Shown: positions 17,683 to 27,941, numbered from the stretch's first letter. The stretch: DNA of 64,000 bases from an uncultured Alphaproteobacteria bacterium (GCA_903860975.1 CAIOSI010000024.1:55698-119697); one strand, 5' to 3'. Notes: generated by a model not told the origin, from the sequence alone. Made by a program: numbers and translations.

Positions 17683-18675
17683 ATGCTCATTTTGCCATCT
17701 GCAACACAGGCTCGCGCCGATCGGCGCGTGCTGTTCAGCGCCGCGTTGATGGGTTCCGGCATCGGCCTGGCCCTCGGCGTCAGTTATCTTTCGGCAGGGA
17801 TGGCGCAAGCCTCCGCTGACCACCTTAGAGCCGCCCGGATCGCGCAAGCCGCACAGGGTGGATTCTCCGAAGCCATGCTGCGGCGCGAAATGAATCGCAT
17901 GGATCCGGCTGCCTTACGCGTGGCCCGGGCCCATGATGGTCTGGCCGCCCACAGCGAGCGGGATCTGGCCCAAGCATGGCGCTCGCCAATCGATGAGCGG
18001 TCCGCCGTGGGCCATCGCGTTTCACCCCTCGAAAGCGCCCGGCAACTCGATTGTCTGACGCAAGCTGTCTATTTCGAAGCACGTGGCGAGACCCCCCGCG
18101 GTCAGGCCGCAGTTGCTCAGGTCGTGATGAACCGGGTGAATAGTCCGTCCTTCCCAAAGACGGTTTGCGGTGTCGTCTTCCAAGGCGCCGCCAGCCACGG
18201 CTGCCAGTTCAGCTTCGCCTGCGACGGCTCGATGCGCCACGGCGTTGAGGTCGATGCCTGGGACCGTGCGCGATTGATCGCTGAACGGTCTTTGTCGGGG
18301 GTTGTGCTGGCGGATATCGGCAGTGCGACCCACTTCCACACAACCGCCGTTCAGCCCAATTGGGGATCGCAGATGCTGCGTGTCGCTCAGGTTGGCCTGC
18401 ACGTCTTCTATCGCCTCAATCCGCATTCTCAGGTGGTGCAACCTGATGTCGATCGACGCGCCGTTTTCGTGAGCCTGCCGATTGGATCTGGCGGTAACTT
18501 TCGTGTGGCCGCCGCGATTTTGGAAAAAGCCGCCGACGCAACCGCTGTCGCAGCGGGGCTTTCGTCTGTTGAATCCAAGGCTGCGCCGCTCAAGCCCACC
18601 GAGGCACCTTCTGGCCTCTCGAAGGCGTCCGAACCGCCGAGCTCGGGGCAACCTACCGATATTGCCGCGTCCTGA
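17683..18675 (+). CDS. SleB-family cell-wall hydrolase
   Basis: This is a peptidoglycan-cleaving lytic enzyme of the Hydrolase_2 (SleB/CwlJ) family. The 330-aa protein has an N-terminal membrane or signal segment (SAALMGSGIGLALGVSYL). The catalytic domain spans residues 120-260: CLTQAVYFEARGETPRGQAA with the catalytic Glu, VVMNRVNSPSFPKTVCGVVF, CQFSFACDG and SATHFHT. The tail after 280 is Ala/Pro/Ser-rich. In alphaproteobacteria such proteins serve growth or division remodelling rather than spore germination. A paralogue lies at 28442-29551. Confidence 0.88.
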   Translation: MLILPSATQARADRRVLFSAALMGSGIGLALGVSYLSAGMAQASADHLRAARIAQAAQGGFSEAMLRREMNRMDPAALRVARAHDGLAAHSERDLAQAWRSPIDERSAVGHRVSPLESARQLDCLTQAVYFEARGETPRGQAAVAQVVMNRVNSPSFPKTVCGVVFQGAASHGCQFSFACDGSMRHGVEVDAWDRARLIAERSLSGVVLADIGSATHFHTTAVQPNWGSQMLRVAQVGLHVFYRLNPHSQVVQPDVDRRAVFVSLPIGSGGNFRVAAAILEKAADATAVAAGLSSVESKAAPLKPTEAPSGLSKASEPPSSGQPTDIAAS

Positions 18676-18840
18676 CGGCCTGCGACTTGCACGCGTGGGC
18701 GTCCCAGCCAGGCTTGCCGGCCTGAGCCCATTTCTGGGCCCTTGCCGCAGATCGTGCCCGGCGAGTCGACCAAAGCCTTCCACTGGCGAGGGGTACACGA
18801 TAGGAAAACCCCCTGCATAACAGTGGAATGGAGCCTGGCG

Positions 18841-20574
18841 ATGAGTGTTAAGCATAGGACGGCAGCAGCCGTCGGGCTCGGATCAGCACTGCTGTTGGCT
18901 CTTGGCGCGACATTTTCCGTTCAGGCTCAACCGAAGGCTCCCTCAGCCAAGGCCGCGGCTTGCCCGGGCGGCGATATGGGCATCACCCTGCCACCCGGCT
19001 TCTGCGCGACCATTTTCGCCGACAACCTCGGCAATACCCGCCATATCGTCGTCGCGGCCGATGGTACGCTCTATGCCAACACCTGGAACGGCTCGTCTTA
19101 TTTCCGGGGCACGATGGCAAACCCGACCGGCTTCCTGGTCGCCGTCCAGGATACCCTTCACTCAGGCAAGGCCGATAAGGTCACCTATTTTGGCGTGACG
19201 TCCGCCGAGGGCTCGAAGGGCGGCACCGGTGTCGGCCTCTACAAGGGTTTCGTCTATGCGGAAATGAACGATCAAATCGTCCGCTATCGGCTGACCGCGG
19301 GCTCGGATATCCCGACCGGCAGGCCTCAGGTTGTGCTCTCAGGAATGCCGCTGGGCGGAGACCACCCGATGCATCCCTTCGCGATCAACGCCAAGGGCCA
19401 GATGTTCGTCGACATGGGTAGCGCGACCAATTCTTGCCAGCCGAAAAACCGCCAGCCGGGCGTGCCGGGTGCTGAGCCCTGCGTCGAGAAAGAGACTCGC
19501 GGTGGAACCTGGCTCTATTCTGCCGACAAGCTGGACCAGAAATTCTCGCCAGCCGAACGCTATGCCACCGGAATCCGCAATGGGATGGGTCTGTCGTTCG
19601 ACGCGTCTGGGCGCCTCTTCGCCACCCAGCATGGGCGCGACCAGCTGATCCAGAATTGGGGTAAGCTTTACCCGGACGTAAAAGCGACGACCGAGCTCCC
19701 AGCAGAGGAGCTGATGCTGGTCAAGCAGGGCGGCGACTACGGATGGCCCAATTGTTATTATGACAACGTCCAACAAAAGCTGGTGCTCGCCCCGGAATAC
19801 GGCGGTGACGGTGGCAAGACGCTCGGTGTCTGCGCCGACAAGACCCCTCCCGTGGCGGCCTTTCCGGCCCACTGGGCACCCAACGGCATGCAGATCTACA
19901 ACGCCAAGGCCTTCCCGGCAGCTTATCAAGGTGGCGCTTTCATCGCCTTCCACGGCTCGTGGAACCGGACGCCCGCGGTACAAGATGGCTTCAACGTGGT
20001 CTTCCAACCTCTGAAGGACGGCAAGGCCAGCGGGAACTATTTGGTGTTCGCTGACGGCTTTGCAGGGCCAGGCAAGGCCACGGGAAAGGCGGTTTTCCGT
20101 CCAACCGGCATCGCGGTCGGTCCAGATGGGGCGCTCTACATCTCTGAGGATACCAAGGGCCGCATCTGGAAGGTGACCTATCAGGGCCCTGCGAATGCCC
20201 CGGCCTCGGCTGCGCCGCAACCGACCTATGAAACCCAGACGACCGCCGCTGGCGACACCTCGGTCCTGCCTGTTCCCAGCGGCACCACCGCAGCCCAGGT
20301 CGCCCACGGTCAAGCGGTGTTCAAAGCCGGCTCCTGCGGCGCCTGCCATGGGCCAGACGCGACGGGCGGCCCGCTCGGTCCGCCACTCAACACCGGCAGC
20401 CCGCTCTGGACCGACGGTGGATTGGCTTCGATCACGGATCTGATCACCAAGGGTGTGCCGACGCCAAAGCAATATCGCAGTCCCATGCCGCCGATGGGAG
20501 GCGCACAGCTTTCGTCAGACGATTTGTCCGCCGTCGCCGCCTACGTCTGGGCGGTCGGCCACCAGAAGAAGTGA
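18841..20574 (+). CDS. PQQ-type sugar (sorbosone) dehydrogenase fused to cytochrome c
   Basis: This periplasmic oxidoreductase combines a six-bladed beta-propeller of the soluble glucose/sorbosone dehydrogenase type with a C-terminal cytochrome c. ATG 18841 with GGAG upstream replaces the longer ORF-track start. A signal peptide (ALLLALGATFSVQA) leads into blade motifs (RHIVVAADGTLYANTWNG, RPTGIAVGPDGALYISED). The heme site CGACH is at about residue 499, with a distal Met in PMPPMGG. Electrons would pass from a sugar or aldehyde via PQQ to the heme. No pqq biosynthesis genes are in the window. The PEBP-like gene follows after 24 nt, probably in one operon. Confidence 0.85.
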   Translation: MSVKHRTAAAVGLGSALLLALGATFSVQAQPKAPSAKAAACPGGDMGITLPPGFCATIFADNLGNTRHIVVAADGTLYANTWNGSSYFRGTMANPTGFLVAVQDTLHSGKADKVTYFGVTSAEGSKGGTGVGLYKGFVYAEMNDQIVRYRLTAGSDIPTGRPQVVLSGMPLGGDHPMHPFAINAKGQMFVDMGSATNSCQPKNRQPGVPGAEPCVEKETRGGTWLYSADKLDQKFSPAERYATGIRNGMGLSFDASGRLFATQHGRDQLIQNWGKLYPDVKATTELPAEELMLVKQGGDYGWPNCYYDNVQQKLVLAPEYGGDGGKTLGVCADKTPPVAAFPAHWAPNGMQIYNAKAFPAAYQGGAFIAFHGSWNRTPAVQDGFNVVFQPLKDGKASGNYLVFADGFAGPGKATGKAVFRPTGIAVGPDGALYISEDTKGRIWKVTYQGPANAPASAAPQPTYETQTTAAGDTSVLPVPSGTTAAQVAHGQAVFKAGSCGACHGPDATGGPLGPPLNTGSPLWTDGGLASITDLITKGVPTPKQYRSPMPPMGGAQLSSDDLSAVAAYVWAVGHQKK

Positions 20575-20598
20575 CAAGAAGACTTGGGACAGAGGCAA

Positions 20599-21234
20599 AT
20601 GAATCCGCCTTTCCGCAGCGCGGTCTGCGTCATGCTGCTCAGCCTTGCCGCTGCGCCAGCGCTCGCCCAGGTGTCCCGCTCGACGCCTGGCCAGCCAGAG
20701 GCTCGCACGACCTTTGAGTTGATGCCGGCAAAGGTGAAGCTCACCGTCACCACGCCGGCCTTCAAGGATGGCGGTGACATCCCCTTCGAGAACACCCAAT
20801 ACCGGACCAACATCTTCCCAGGTCTGACTTGGACGAAGGGGCCGAAGGAAACCAAGTCCTACGTCCTGATCATGCAGGACAATGATCTTCTGGTGCGTGG
20901 CGCGCCGGTCCTGCACTGGACGATGTTTAATATCCCGCCGAGTGTCACCAGACTTGAAGTCGGCATGACAACGCCACCTGCGGGCGCTGGATATGGCCCC
21001 AACTACAAGGGCGCCGCTCAGTCTTATGCCGGCCCCAAAACGCCGCCGGGGCCAAAGGACCACTATCACTTCGAAATCTTCGCGCTCGACACGACCGTCT
21101 CTGATCCGGGTCGGGACTATGCTGCTTTGATCACCGCGATGGCGGGTCATGTCCTGGCGAGCGGCGAGGTGGTGGGTCTTGGTGAAAAAGATCCGATGGC
21201 GCCTGGTCCGGTGCCTGCGGCCGCGCCGAAATAG
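20599..21234 (+). CDS. Secreted YbhB/YbcL (PEBP-like) protein
   Basis: The 211-aa protein has a signal peptide (CVMLLSLAAAPALA) and the PEBP fold signatures (YVLIMQDNDLLVRGAPVLHW, GYGPNYKGAAQSYAGPKTPP, HHYHFEIF-like DHYHFEIFALD). PEBP proteins bind anionic ligands; in bacteria the function is mostly unknown. ATG 20599 follows GAGG; the ORF-track TTG at 20584 is unneeded. It lies 24 nt after the dehydrogenase, suggesting co-expression. Confidence 0.88.
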   Translation: MNPPFRSAVCVMLLSLAAAPALAQVSRSTPGQPEARTTFELMPAKVKLTVTTPAFKDGGDIPFENTQYRTNIFPGLTWTKGPKETKSYVLIMQDNDLLVRGAPVLHWTMFNIPPSVTRLEVGMTTPPAGAGYGPNYKGAAQSYAGPKTPPGPKDHYHFEIFALDTTVSDPGRDYAALITAMAGHVLASGEVVGLGEKDPMAPGPVPAAAPK

Positions 21235-21315
21235 CTGCCAGGTCGCATAACGTGGCGCTCGCCTCTGGCTGGTCCTTCGCGCTATGCAGGGCCTGCGAGT
21301 CTGGGGGGCGCGTTT

Positions 21316-22926
21316 GTGAGCACTGAATTTACCGAGACGGAAAAACGCGTCACGCTTTGGGGTGTCGCGATCGTCTTTCTGCTTTCGGCCTTGGATCAGA
21401 CCATCGTCGCCACGGCCATGCCGCGGATCATCGCCGAGCTGAACGGCCTGGCGCTCTATTCTTGGGTCACCACAGCCTACCTGTTGTCCTCGACTGTCAT
21501 GGTGCCGATCTGGGGTAAACTGGGCGACCTCTTCGGCCGCAAACCCGTGCTGCTGGCCGGGATCAGTATCTTCGTGGCAGGCTCATGGCTTTCCGGTCTA
21601 TCGGGTGAGTTCGGGGACCTTCCTCTGATCGGCGGCGGTATGGTCCAGCTGATCGTCTTCCGCGCCATTCAGGGGATCGGCGGCGGGGCGCTTTTTACGA
21701 CCGCATTTGCGATCATCGGCGACCTCTATCCACCCCGGGAACGTGGCAAGATCGGCGGCATGTTCGGCGCGGTCTTCGGGCTTTCCAGCACGGTTGGCCC
21801 GCTGATTGGCGGCTACTTCACCGACCACGGCACGGTTACGCTTGCGGGCCAGGTGATCGCAGGTTGGCGCTGGGTTTTCTACCTGAACCTGCCGCTTTCG
21901 CTGCTCTCGCTGTTTATGATCCTCGTGAAAATGCCCACGATGTCCCACCATGCGAAGGGCAAGATCGACTTCGTTGGCGCGGCCCTGATCATCGCGACGG
22001 TCGTGCCGTTGCTGCTGGCTCTCACCTTCGGGGGTCACCAGTACGCCTGGACATCCATGACCGAAATCGGGCTGTTCGTAGGCTCGGCCCTGGGTCTGGT
22101 GCTCTACATCTTCGCCGAACGCTTTGCCTCAGATCCCATATTACCGCTCGAGCTTTTCAAGAACCCGGTGTTTTCCACCGCCAATCTCGCAGGCTTCCTG
22201 GTGTCCATGTCGTTCATGAGCACAGTGGCGTTCCTGCCTTTGTTCCAGCAGCTGGGTCAGGGTGTCGCGGCGACCACAAGCGGTCTGGCGCAGTTGCCGC
22301 TGATGTTGGGTCTTTTCAGCTCCTCGATCCTCTGCGGTCGGCTGGTCAGTAAGCACGGAAAGTACAAGGCCTTCATGATCGGTGGTGTCGTGGTGACCTT
22401 TGTCGGCATCTGGTTGTTGAGCCGCATGCATGCCGAAACCACGCGCCTGGACCTCGCCTGGAGAATGCTCGTCCTTGGGATCGGTCTGGGGCCTGGCCAG
22501 AGCCTCTTCAGCATCGCCATCCAAAACGCCATGCCGATCGAACGGCTCGGCGTCGTGACCAGCTCCAGCCAGTTCTTCCGTCAGATCGGCTCGACGATGG
22601 GTGTGGCGATCTTCGGCACATTGCTGACCGCCAATCTGAACCATGGACTTGGCAAGATCATGCCCGGTGTCGATGTGGGCAAGCTCAGGGCCATGGGCGG
22701 CATGACGCACTCAGGCGCCGCCCCGATGCTTCCGCCGTTCATCAAAGATATCATTTCAGACGCTATTACCGACGTCTTCGCCCTGGGTCTCTACGTCGTG
22801 GCCGCGGCCTTGTTGGTCACCTTGTTGATCCCCAACCTACCGATGCGCGAGCGCAGCCTGATGGGCGCTCAGGCCTCGCCCGAAAAGGACGGCGACACCG
22901 TTATCCCCGCGGAGGCGCACCTCTAG
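21316..22926 (+). CDS. DHA2-family multidrug MFS exporter
   Basis: The 536-aa inner-membrane protein has about 14 hydrophobic segments, as in EmrB/QacA drug:H+ antiporters. Motifs: LDQTIVATAMPRI in TM1 (DHA2 motif D1), GKLGDLFGRKPVLL (motif A), and GPLIGGYFTD with WRWVFYLNLPL (motif C region). GTG 21316 is preceded by a G-rich ribosome site. No membrane-fusion partner or TetR regulator is adjacent, so the cargo is unknown. Confidence 0.92.
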   Translation: MSTEFTETEKRVTLWGVAIVFLLSALDQTIVATAMPRIIAELNGLALYSWVTTAYLLSSTVMVPIWGKLGDLFGRKPVLLAGISIFVAGSWLSGLSGEFGDLPLIGGGMVQLIVFRAIQGIGGGALFTTAFAIIGDLYPPRERGKIGGMFGAVFGLSSTVGPLIGGYFTDHGTVTLAGQVIAGWRWVFYLNLPLSLLSLFMILVKMPTMSHHAKGKIDFVGAALIIATVVPLLLALTFGGHQYAWTSMTEIGLFVGSALGLVLYIFAERFASDPILPLELFKNPVFSTANLAGFLVSMSFMSTVAFLPLFQQLGQGVAATTSGLAQLPLMLGLFSSSILCGRLVSKHGKYKAFMIGGVVVTFVGIWLLSRMHAETTRLDLAWRMLVLGIGLGPGQSLFSIAIQNAMPIERLGVVTSSSQFFRQIGSTMGVAIFGTLLTANLNHGLGKIMPGVDVGKLRAMGGMTHSGAAPMLPPFIKDIISDAITDVFALGLYVVAAALLVTLLIPNLPMRERSLMGAQASPEKDGDTVIPAEAHL

Positions 22927-22932
22927 GCGGCG

Positions 22933-24390
22933 TCAGGGTTTGAGCTGGCCCGCCAGGAATTTCTTGACGCCCGCGCCATAGGGCGGACGCAGCGCCTTCA
23001 TAGGCCCCAGGTCCTTTTTGAGCTGGCGATAGATGGACTTTCGATGGCTGAACTCACGAAAGCCGTCAACGCCGTGATAGCTGCCCATGCCGGAAGGCCC
23101 GACGCCTCCGAACGGCAGGTCCTCCATGGCGATGTGGAAGATCACGTCGTTCACAGTCACGCCACCTGACGTGGTCTGGCTCAGCACCTTTGCCTCCTCA
23201 GCGGCGTCGGCGCCGAAGTAGTAAAGGCCCAGCGGTCGGTCGTGGGCGTTCACATAGGCGATCGCTTCGTCGACATTCTTGTACGTCAGAACCGGCAGGA
23301 GGGGCCCAAAGATTTCCTCCTGCATCACCTGCATTTCCTCGGTGGGATTGATGATCAGCGTGGGCGGGATTTTGCGGTGCTCTTGTTGGCTGAAGTCCTC
23401 TGCAGCCGGATTGATCTCGATGATCTCGGCCCCCTTGGCGCGAGCGTCATCCACATAGCCCTTGATCCGCTCGAAATGCCGCTCGGCGATCACCGCGGTA
23501 TAGTCCGGATTGTCCTTGATGGTCGGGAACATGGCGTGCACCGCAGCGGTGGCCGCCTTGACGAAGGTCTCAAGTTGGTCGGCTGGGGCCAGCAGATAGT
23601 CAGGGGCCAGGCAGATCTGGCCGGCGTTCATGGTTTTGCCAGCCATGATCCGCGCCGCAGATGTCGCATAGTCCGCCGAGCGGCCTAGGATCACGGGGCT
23701 TTTGCCGCCGAGTTCCAGTGTCAGCGGCACGAGGTTCGTCGAGGCGGCCTTCATCACATGCCGCGCGATCGACGTCGCGCCGGTGAAGACCAGATGGTCG
23801 AATGCAAGTGCTGAGAAAGCCTGGCCAACCTCGGGCCCTCCGGGGAAGACGGCGATCTCGTCCTCGTCGAAGGCCTCGGACAACATCTGCTTCATCAGAT
23901 CTGAGGTGGCAGGCGTAAACTCCGAGGGCTTAATCATCGCGCGATTGCCTGCGGCCAAGACGCCCGCCAGCGGCGCGAATGTCAGGTTCACCGGGAAGTT
24001 CCAGGGGCTGATGATGCCGATCACGCCTTTCGGCTGGAATTGGACTTCAGCCTTGGCGCCCAGAAGACCGAGGAGGGCAGGCGTGGTCTTGCGTTTTTCA
24101 GGCTTGATCCACGCCTTCAGATGCGCCTTTGCGTGCTTCAGGGGCCCGAGCGAGGCGCCGATATCGGTGATGCCGCTGACCGCAGGCGCACGAGACCCAA
24201 AGTCCTGGGTTAGGGCGTTGACGATGGCGGTTTCGTTCTTGATCAAGACACCGATGGCGCGGTCCAGTCTCCCGATCCTGGTCTCTAGGCTGGGTGCGCC
24301 CTCGCCGATGTTTGCGGCCTTCTGACGAAGAAGCACGCCAGCCATTCGCTCTTGTCCATTGGCCTGCTCGATCTTCGGCGCCACGTTCAT
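22933..24390 (-). CDS. Coniferyl-aldehyde dehydrogenase-like ALDH
   Basis: This NAD(P)-dependent aldehyde dehydrogenase (485 aa) is closest in pattern to coniferyl aldehyde dehydrogenases (CalB). Motifs: SPWNFPVNLTFAPLAG, catalytic Glu in LELGGKSPV, catalytic Cys in NAGQICLAPDYLL, and FHIAMEDLPFGGVGPSGMG near the end. The APDYLL after the Cys and the short total length are typical of the CalB/ALDH3-like group. It lies 67 nt downstream of nadC in the same direction, but a role in NAD synthesis is not implied. Confidence 0.88.
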   Translation of the reverse strand: MNVAPKIEQANGQERMAGVLLRQKAANIGEGAPSLETRIGRLDRAIGVLIKNETAIVNALTQDFGSRAPAVSGITDIGASLGPLKHAKAHLKAWIKPEKRKTTPALLGLLGAKAEVQFQPKGVIGIISPWNFPVNLTFAPLAGVLAAGNRAMIKPSEFTPATSDLMKQMLSEAFDEDEIAVFPGGPEVGQAFSALAFDHLVFTGATSIARHVMKAASTNLVPLTLELGGKSPVILGRSADYATSAARIMAGKTMNAGQICLAPDYLLAPADQLETFVKAATAAVHAMFPTIKDNPDYTAVIAERHFERIKGYVDDARAKGAEIIEINPAAEDFSQQEHRKIPPTLIINPTEEMQVMQEEIFGPLLPVLTYKNVDEAIAYVNAHDRPLGLYYFGADAAEEAKVLSQTTSGGVTVNDVIFHIAMEDLPFGGVGPSGMGSYHGVDGFREFSHRKSIYRQLKKDLGPMKALRPPYGAGVKKFLAGQLKP

Positions 24391-24457
24391 GATCTACGCT
24401 TCCCCTGTTTTCAGCACGGTGGCCCGCTCGCCAACGGCAAGCAAGCGTGCCCCTACG

Positions 24458-25303
24458 TCAAGCGGCGTCCAGGCCGATATCCAGCACACGGGCCGAGTGC
24501 GTGAGGGCGCCGACGCTGATGACGTCAACGCCCGTCTGGGCGATGGCCCTGACGCTCTCAAGCGTCACGCCGCCCGAAGCCTCAAGCACAGCTCGGCCGG
24601 CGTTTCGGCGGACCGCCTCGACCAGATCGTCCAGGCTGAAGTTGTCCAACATCAACACGTCTGGGCCGTGTTGCAGAGCCTCTTCCAACTGGCCAAGGCC
24701 GTCGATCTCGACCTCCACCTTCATCAGGTGACCCGCGGCGTCTTTGGCGCGCCGCACGGCCTCTGCGACCGAGCCGCAAGCGGCGATATGATTGTCCTTG
24801 ATCAAGATCGCGTCATCCAGGCCAAAGCGGTGGTTCGCCCCGCCGCCGCAACGCACAGCGTATTTCTCCAGGGCCCGCAGGCCAGGTGTGGTCTTGCGGG
24901 TATCCACGATCGTTGCGCCGGTTCCATCGATGGCCTCAACGTAGGCTCGCGTCAGTGTGGCCACGCCTGAGAGGTGGCCCAGCAGGTTCAGGCCAATCCG
25001 TTCGGCGCCGAGAAGGGCGCGGGCGTTGGCATCGACCCAGGCGAGTTTCTCGCCGGCCTTGATGCGAGTTCCGTCTTCGACGATGACCCTGAAATCGGCA
25101 GACGGATCAAGCTCGGTGATCGCCAGGCGTGCGCAGGCAAGGCCTGCCACGACCCCGGCTTGGCGTGCCGCGAAGACGCAGCTCAGCCGGGCCTGGGCGG
25201 GCACGCAGATCTGGGAGGTGACGTCGCCGGCGCGCCCGAGATCCTCCGCTAATGCGGCGCGGACGATCGGGGTGATAAGAAAATCAGCTAAGGGCTCGGT
25301 CAT
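24458..25303 (-). CDS. nadC: Nicotinate-nucleotide pyrophosphorylase (carboxylating)
   Basis: NadC converts quinolinate and PRPP to nicotinate mononucleotide, the last step of the de novo pyridine ring pathway. The 281-aa protein has the family motifs EDLGRAGDVTS, RIGLNLLGHLSGVATLTR, DTRKTTPGLRALEKYAV, NHRFGLDDAILIKDNH and EASGGVTLESVR. Its ATG overlaps the nadB stop by 4 nt, so translation is probably coupled. Confidence 0.96.
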   Translation of the reverse strand: MTEPLADFLITPIVRAALAEDLGRAGDVTSQICVPAQARLSCVFAARQAGVVAGLACARLAITELDPSADFRVIVEDGTRIKAGEKLAWVDANARALLGAERIGLNLLGHLSGVATLTRAYVEAIDGTGATIVDTRKTTPGLRALEKYAVRCGGGANHRFGLDDAILIKDNHIAACGSVAEAVRRAKDAAGHLMKVEVEIDGLGQLEEALQHGPDVLMLDNFSLDDLVEAVRRNAGRAVLEASGGVTLESVRAIAQTGVDVISVGALTHSARVLDIGLDAA

Positions 25304-26826
25304 TCGGCGGCGTGCTTCCAGGACGTGCGGGTTGGCAGATCAGTCCAGCGAACAAGCGTCCGGCGAGGGGATGCGTCAGGCTCGGTGGCGTCGGACCGGA
25401 AATGACCGCCGCGACTTTCCGTTCGCCCAAGCGCACAAGCCGTCACCAGACGGGCTGTGACCAGGGACGCGGCCCGTCCGTGCGCAGCCTCCAGCGCGTC
25501 GATCTGATTGAGCAAGCGCTGCAGGCCATCGGCTGATCGCACCACGCCCGCGTCGCGCGTCATTGCTTGGCGCAAGACCCTGACCGCCGAAGTCGGAAGC
25601 TCGGGAGGAAGCAGGCGGACCAATCCGTCGGCATCAAGCTCGTTTGCTTGCGCAGCGCTGCGTCCGGCCCGAGCCCCGAAAACCGCCGCCTCGAGAAGGG
25701 AATTCGACGCCAGACGGTTTGCGCCGTGTACACCCGTCGAGGCGCACTCTCCGGCGGCGTAGAGCCCTGGAAGCGAGGCCCGTCCCTCCGCGTCTGTCGC
25801 GATTCCGCCCATGTGATAGTGGCAGGCTGGCGCCACCGGGATCGGCTTGATGCGAGGATCGATCCCACCGGCCATGCAGGCTGCGAACACCACTGGAAAT
25901 GTCTTGGGGAATTGCGCGCCCACCGCCTCGCGGGCGTCCAAATAGACGCTGCGGCCGGCCTGCCGCTCGGCCTGGATGGCGCGTGCGACCACGTCTCGTG
26001 GCGCCAACTCGGCATCGGGATGGTAGCGCGCCATAAACCGCTCGCCGCGCGCGTTTATCAGGACGGCGCCTTCGCCACGCAAGGCCTCCGTGGCCAGTGG
26101 AGCTGGGTCGAGGGGGATGTCGATTGCGGTCGGGTGGAACTGGACGAACTCGGGGTCACCGATGAGCGCGCCTGCTAGGGCCGCGAGTCCAAGGCCTTCA
26201 CCTAAGAGCTCGGCTGGTGCGGTGGTGACGGCATAAAGTCCGCCCAGGCCCCCTGTCGCCAAAATTGTCGCAGCCGCGGTAATTTCGACCTGAGCGCCTT
26301 GCCGCTCAGCCACCACACCGCACACGCGACCGGATGGGTCTTGCAGGAGGCCCCGCAGCCGATAGCCGGTGCAGACCTTGATGTGCGGGGAGGCCAGAGC
26401 GGCGATCATCACGGCCTGCATGATTGCAGCGCCGGCCTGGTCGCCCTTGACCCGGGCGACCCGTGGCCGCGAATGCGCCGCCTCAAGGCTCTGAGCAAAG
26501 CCGCCATCGGCCGTTCGGTCGAAAGGTGCGCCGAGGTTCGCCAAGTTGCGAACCGCCGCTGGGCCCTCCTTGGTCAACAGGTGCGCCATTTCAGAAACCA
26601 CCAATCCCGCACCTGCTGCAATCGTATCGGCGGCGTGGATCTCGGCGCTATCGCCCTCAGAAAGCGCTGCGGCCATGCCGCCCTGCGCCCAGGCCGATGA
26701 GCAGCCCTGGCCGAGTGGCGCGTACGTCAGCACCAACGCCTTCCGCGGCGAGGCGGCGAGGGCTGCGCAAAGTCCCGCGAGGCCAGCGCCCACAACAAGC
26801 ACGCCGTCATGGGCGATGCGCGGCAT
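25300..26826 (-). CDS. nadB: L-aspartate oxidase
   Basis: NadB is an FAD enzyme oxidising aspartate to iminoaspartate for NadA. The 508-aa protein has the dinucleotide fold (VVGAGLAGLCAAL, about residues 6-18), SSAWAQGGMAAAL, and the substrate loop (HPTAIDI, then RGEGAVLINARGERFM). CHYHMGGI and GVHGANRLASNSLLEA are also diagnostic of NadB over fumarate reductase. It overlaps nadA by one base and nadC by four. Confidence 0.95.
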   Translation of the reverse strand: MPRIAHDGVLVVGAGLAGLCAALAASPRKALVLTYAPLGQGCSSAWAQGGMAAALSEGDSAEIHAADTIAAGAGLVVSEMAHLLTKEGPAAVRNLANLGAPFDRTADGGFAQSLEAAHSRPRVARVKGDQAGAAIMQAVMIAALASPHIKVCTGYRLRGLLQDPSGRVCGVVAERQGAQVEITAAATILATGGLGGLYAVTTAPAELLGEGLGLAALAGALIGDPEFVQFHPTAIDIPLDPAPLATEALRGEGAVLINARGERFMARYHPDAELAPRDVVARAIQAERQAGRSVYLDAREAVGAQFPKTFPVVFAACMAGGIDPRIKPIPVAPACHYHMGGIATDAEGRASLPGLYAAGECASTGVHGANRLASNSLLEAAVFGARAGRSAAQANELDADGLVRLLPPELPTSAVRVLRQAMTRDAGVVRSADGLQRLLNQIDALEAAHGRAASLVTARLVTACALGRTESRGGHFRSDATEPDASPRRTLVRWTDLPTRTSWKHAAE

Positions 26827-27911
26827 CAGATCAGCTCCACATTCACATGGTGGCGCGCCTTTATCAGGTCATAGCGTGCAGGGACCGTCGGGGGCGGGAG
26901 GTCGATCATCCGTTGCACAGCCCTTCGCGCGCGCTCGGCGATGGACGCCTCCACGGTCACCTCATGGCGGCCGTAGAGAAGGGTTTCGTAGATATTCTCA
27001 AGTGTGATCCGCTTCATATGCGGACAAAGGTTACACGGCCGCAGGAACTCCGTGTCGGGAGCATCAGCAGCGATATTGTCTGCCATGGAGCATTCCGTGA
27101 TCAGCACCACGCGCTTCGGTTTCCGCTTCAGCACATAATCGTTCATCGCCTGGGTCGAACCGGCGAAGTCGGACACTTCGAGAACCTCGGCCGGACATTC
27201 AGGGTGCGCCAGGACCTCGGCACCCGGGTAAGCGGCTTTGATTTCCAGGATATCGGCGGCGGTGAAGCGTTCGTGAACCTCACATCGGCCCTGCCACGCG
27301 ATAATTTTAATGCGGGTCTGTCTGGCGACGTTACGGGCCAGGAATTCGTCAGGGATCAGGATCACGCGGTCTGTTCCCCAGAGCCGGGCGGCTTCTTCCA
27401 CGACCTGCACCGCGTTGGCGCTGGTGCAGCAGATGTCGGTCTCGGCCTTCACGTCTGCGGTGGTGTTGACGTAGGTGACGACCGGCACGCCTGGATAGCG
27501 TTGTTTGATCAGGCGCATGTCTGCCCCGGTAATCGAGGCCGCAAGCGAGCAGCCGGCTTGAAGGTCTGAGATCAACACAGTCTTGTCCGGCGACAGGATC
27601 TTTGAGGTTTCGGCCATGAAGTGCACGCCGGCCTGGACGATCACCCGGGCTTTCGACTTTGCGGCTTCCTTGGCCAGCCCAAGGCTGTCGCCGACATAGT
27701 CGCCAACCCCATGGAAAATCTCGGGCGTCATGTAGTTGTGCGCCAGGATCACCGCGTCCTTCTCGGCTTTCAGCTGGTTGATCGCGGCAATCAGCGGGGC
27801 CTGAGCGCGCCATTCCAGGGGCGTGACGTGATGTTTCACCTTTTCCCAGATGGGTGCGGTCAGAGTTTCGACGCGCGAAGTGAAGGCAAACTGGAACCCG
27901 TCAGCGGCCAA
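26826..27911 (-). CDS. nadA: Quinolinate synthase A
   Basis: NadA condenses iminoaspartate with dihydroxyacetone phosphate using an oxygen-sensitive [4Fe-4S] cluster. Cluster and substrate motifs are [37 protein letters not shown] and [12 protein letters not shown]. The ORF-track ATG at 27941 lies inside a palindrome. TTG 27911 has a perfect AAGGAGG seven nt upstream and gives a 361-aa protein, so I prefer it. The first gene of nadA-nadB-nadC, it is preceded by two copies of a TGCTCA-type operator. Confidence 0.95.
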   Translation of the reverse strand: MAADGFQFAFTSRVETLTAPIWEKVKHHVTPLEWRAQAPLIAAINQLKAEKDAVILAHNYMTPEIFHGVGDYVGDSLGLAKEAAKSKARVIVQAGVHFMAETSKILSPDKTVLISDLQAGCSLAASITGADMRLIKQRYPGVPVVTYVNTTADVKAETDICCTSANAVQVVEEAARLWGTDRVILIPDEFLARNVARQTRIKIIAWQGRCEVHERFTAADILEIKAAYPGAEVLAHPECPAEVLEVSDFAGSTQAMNDYVLKRKPKRVVLITECSMADNIAADAPDTEFLRPCNLCPHMKRITLENIYETLLYGRHEVTVEASIAERARRAVQRMIDLPPPTVPARYDLIKARHHVNVELI

Positions 27912-27924
27912 TGTACGCCTCCTT

Positions 27925-27941
27925 ATGCTCAAAATGAGCAT
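27925..27941. promoter_or_regulatory. nad operator 1 (NadQ-like palindrome)
   Basis: ATGCTCAAAATGAGCAT is a perfect 17-nt palindrome touching the nadA Shine-Dalgarno. The core TGCTCA-N3-TGAGCA resembles, from memory, the operator proposed for the alphaproteobacterial NAD repressor NadQ. Its position fits repression by steric block. Confidence 0.65.
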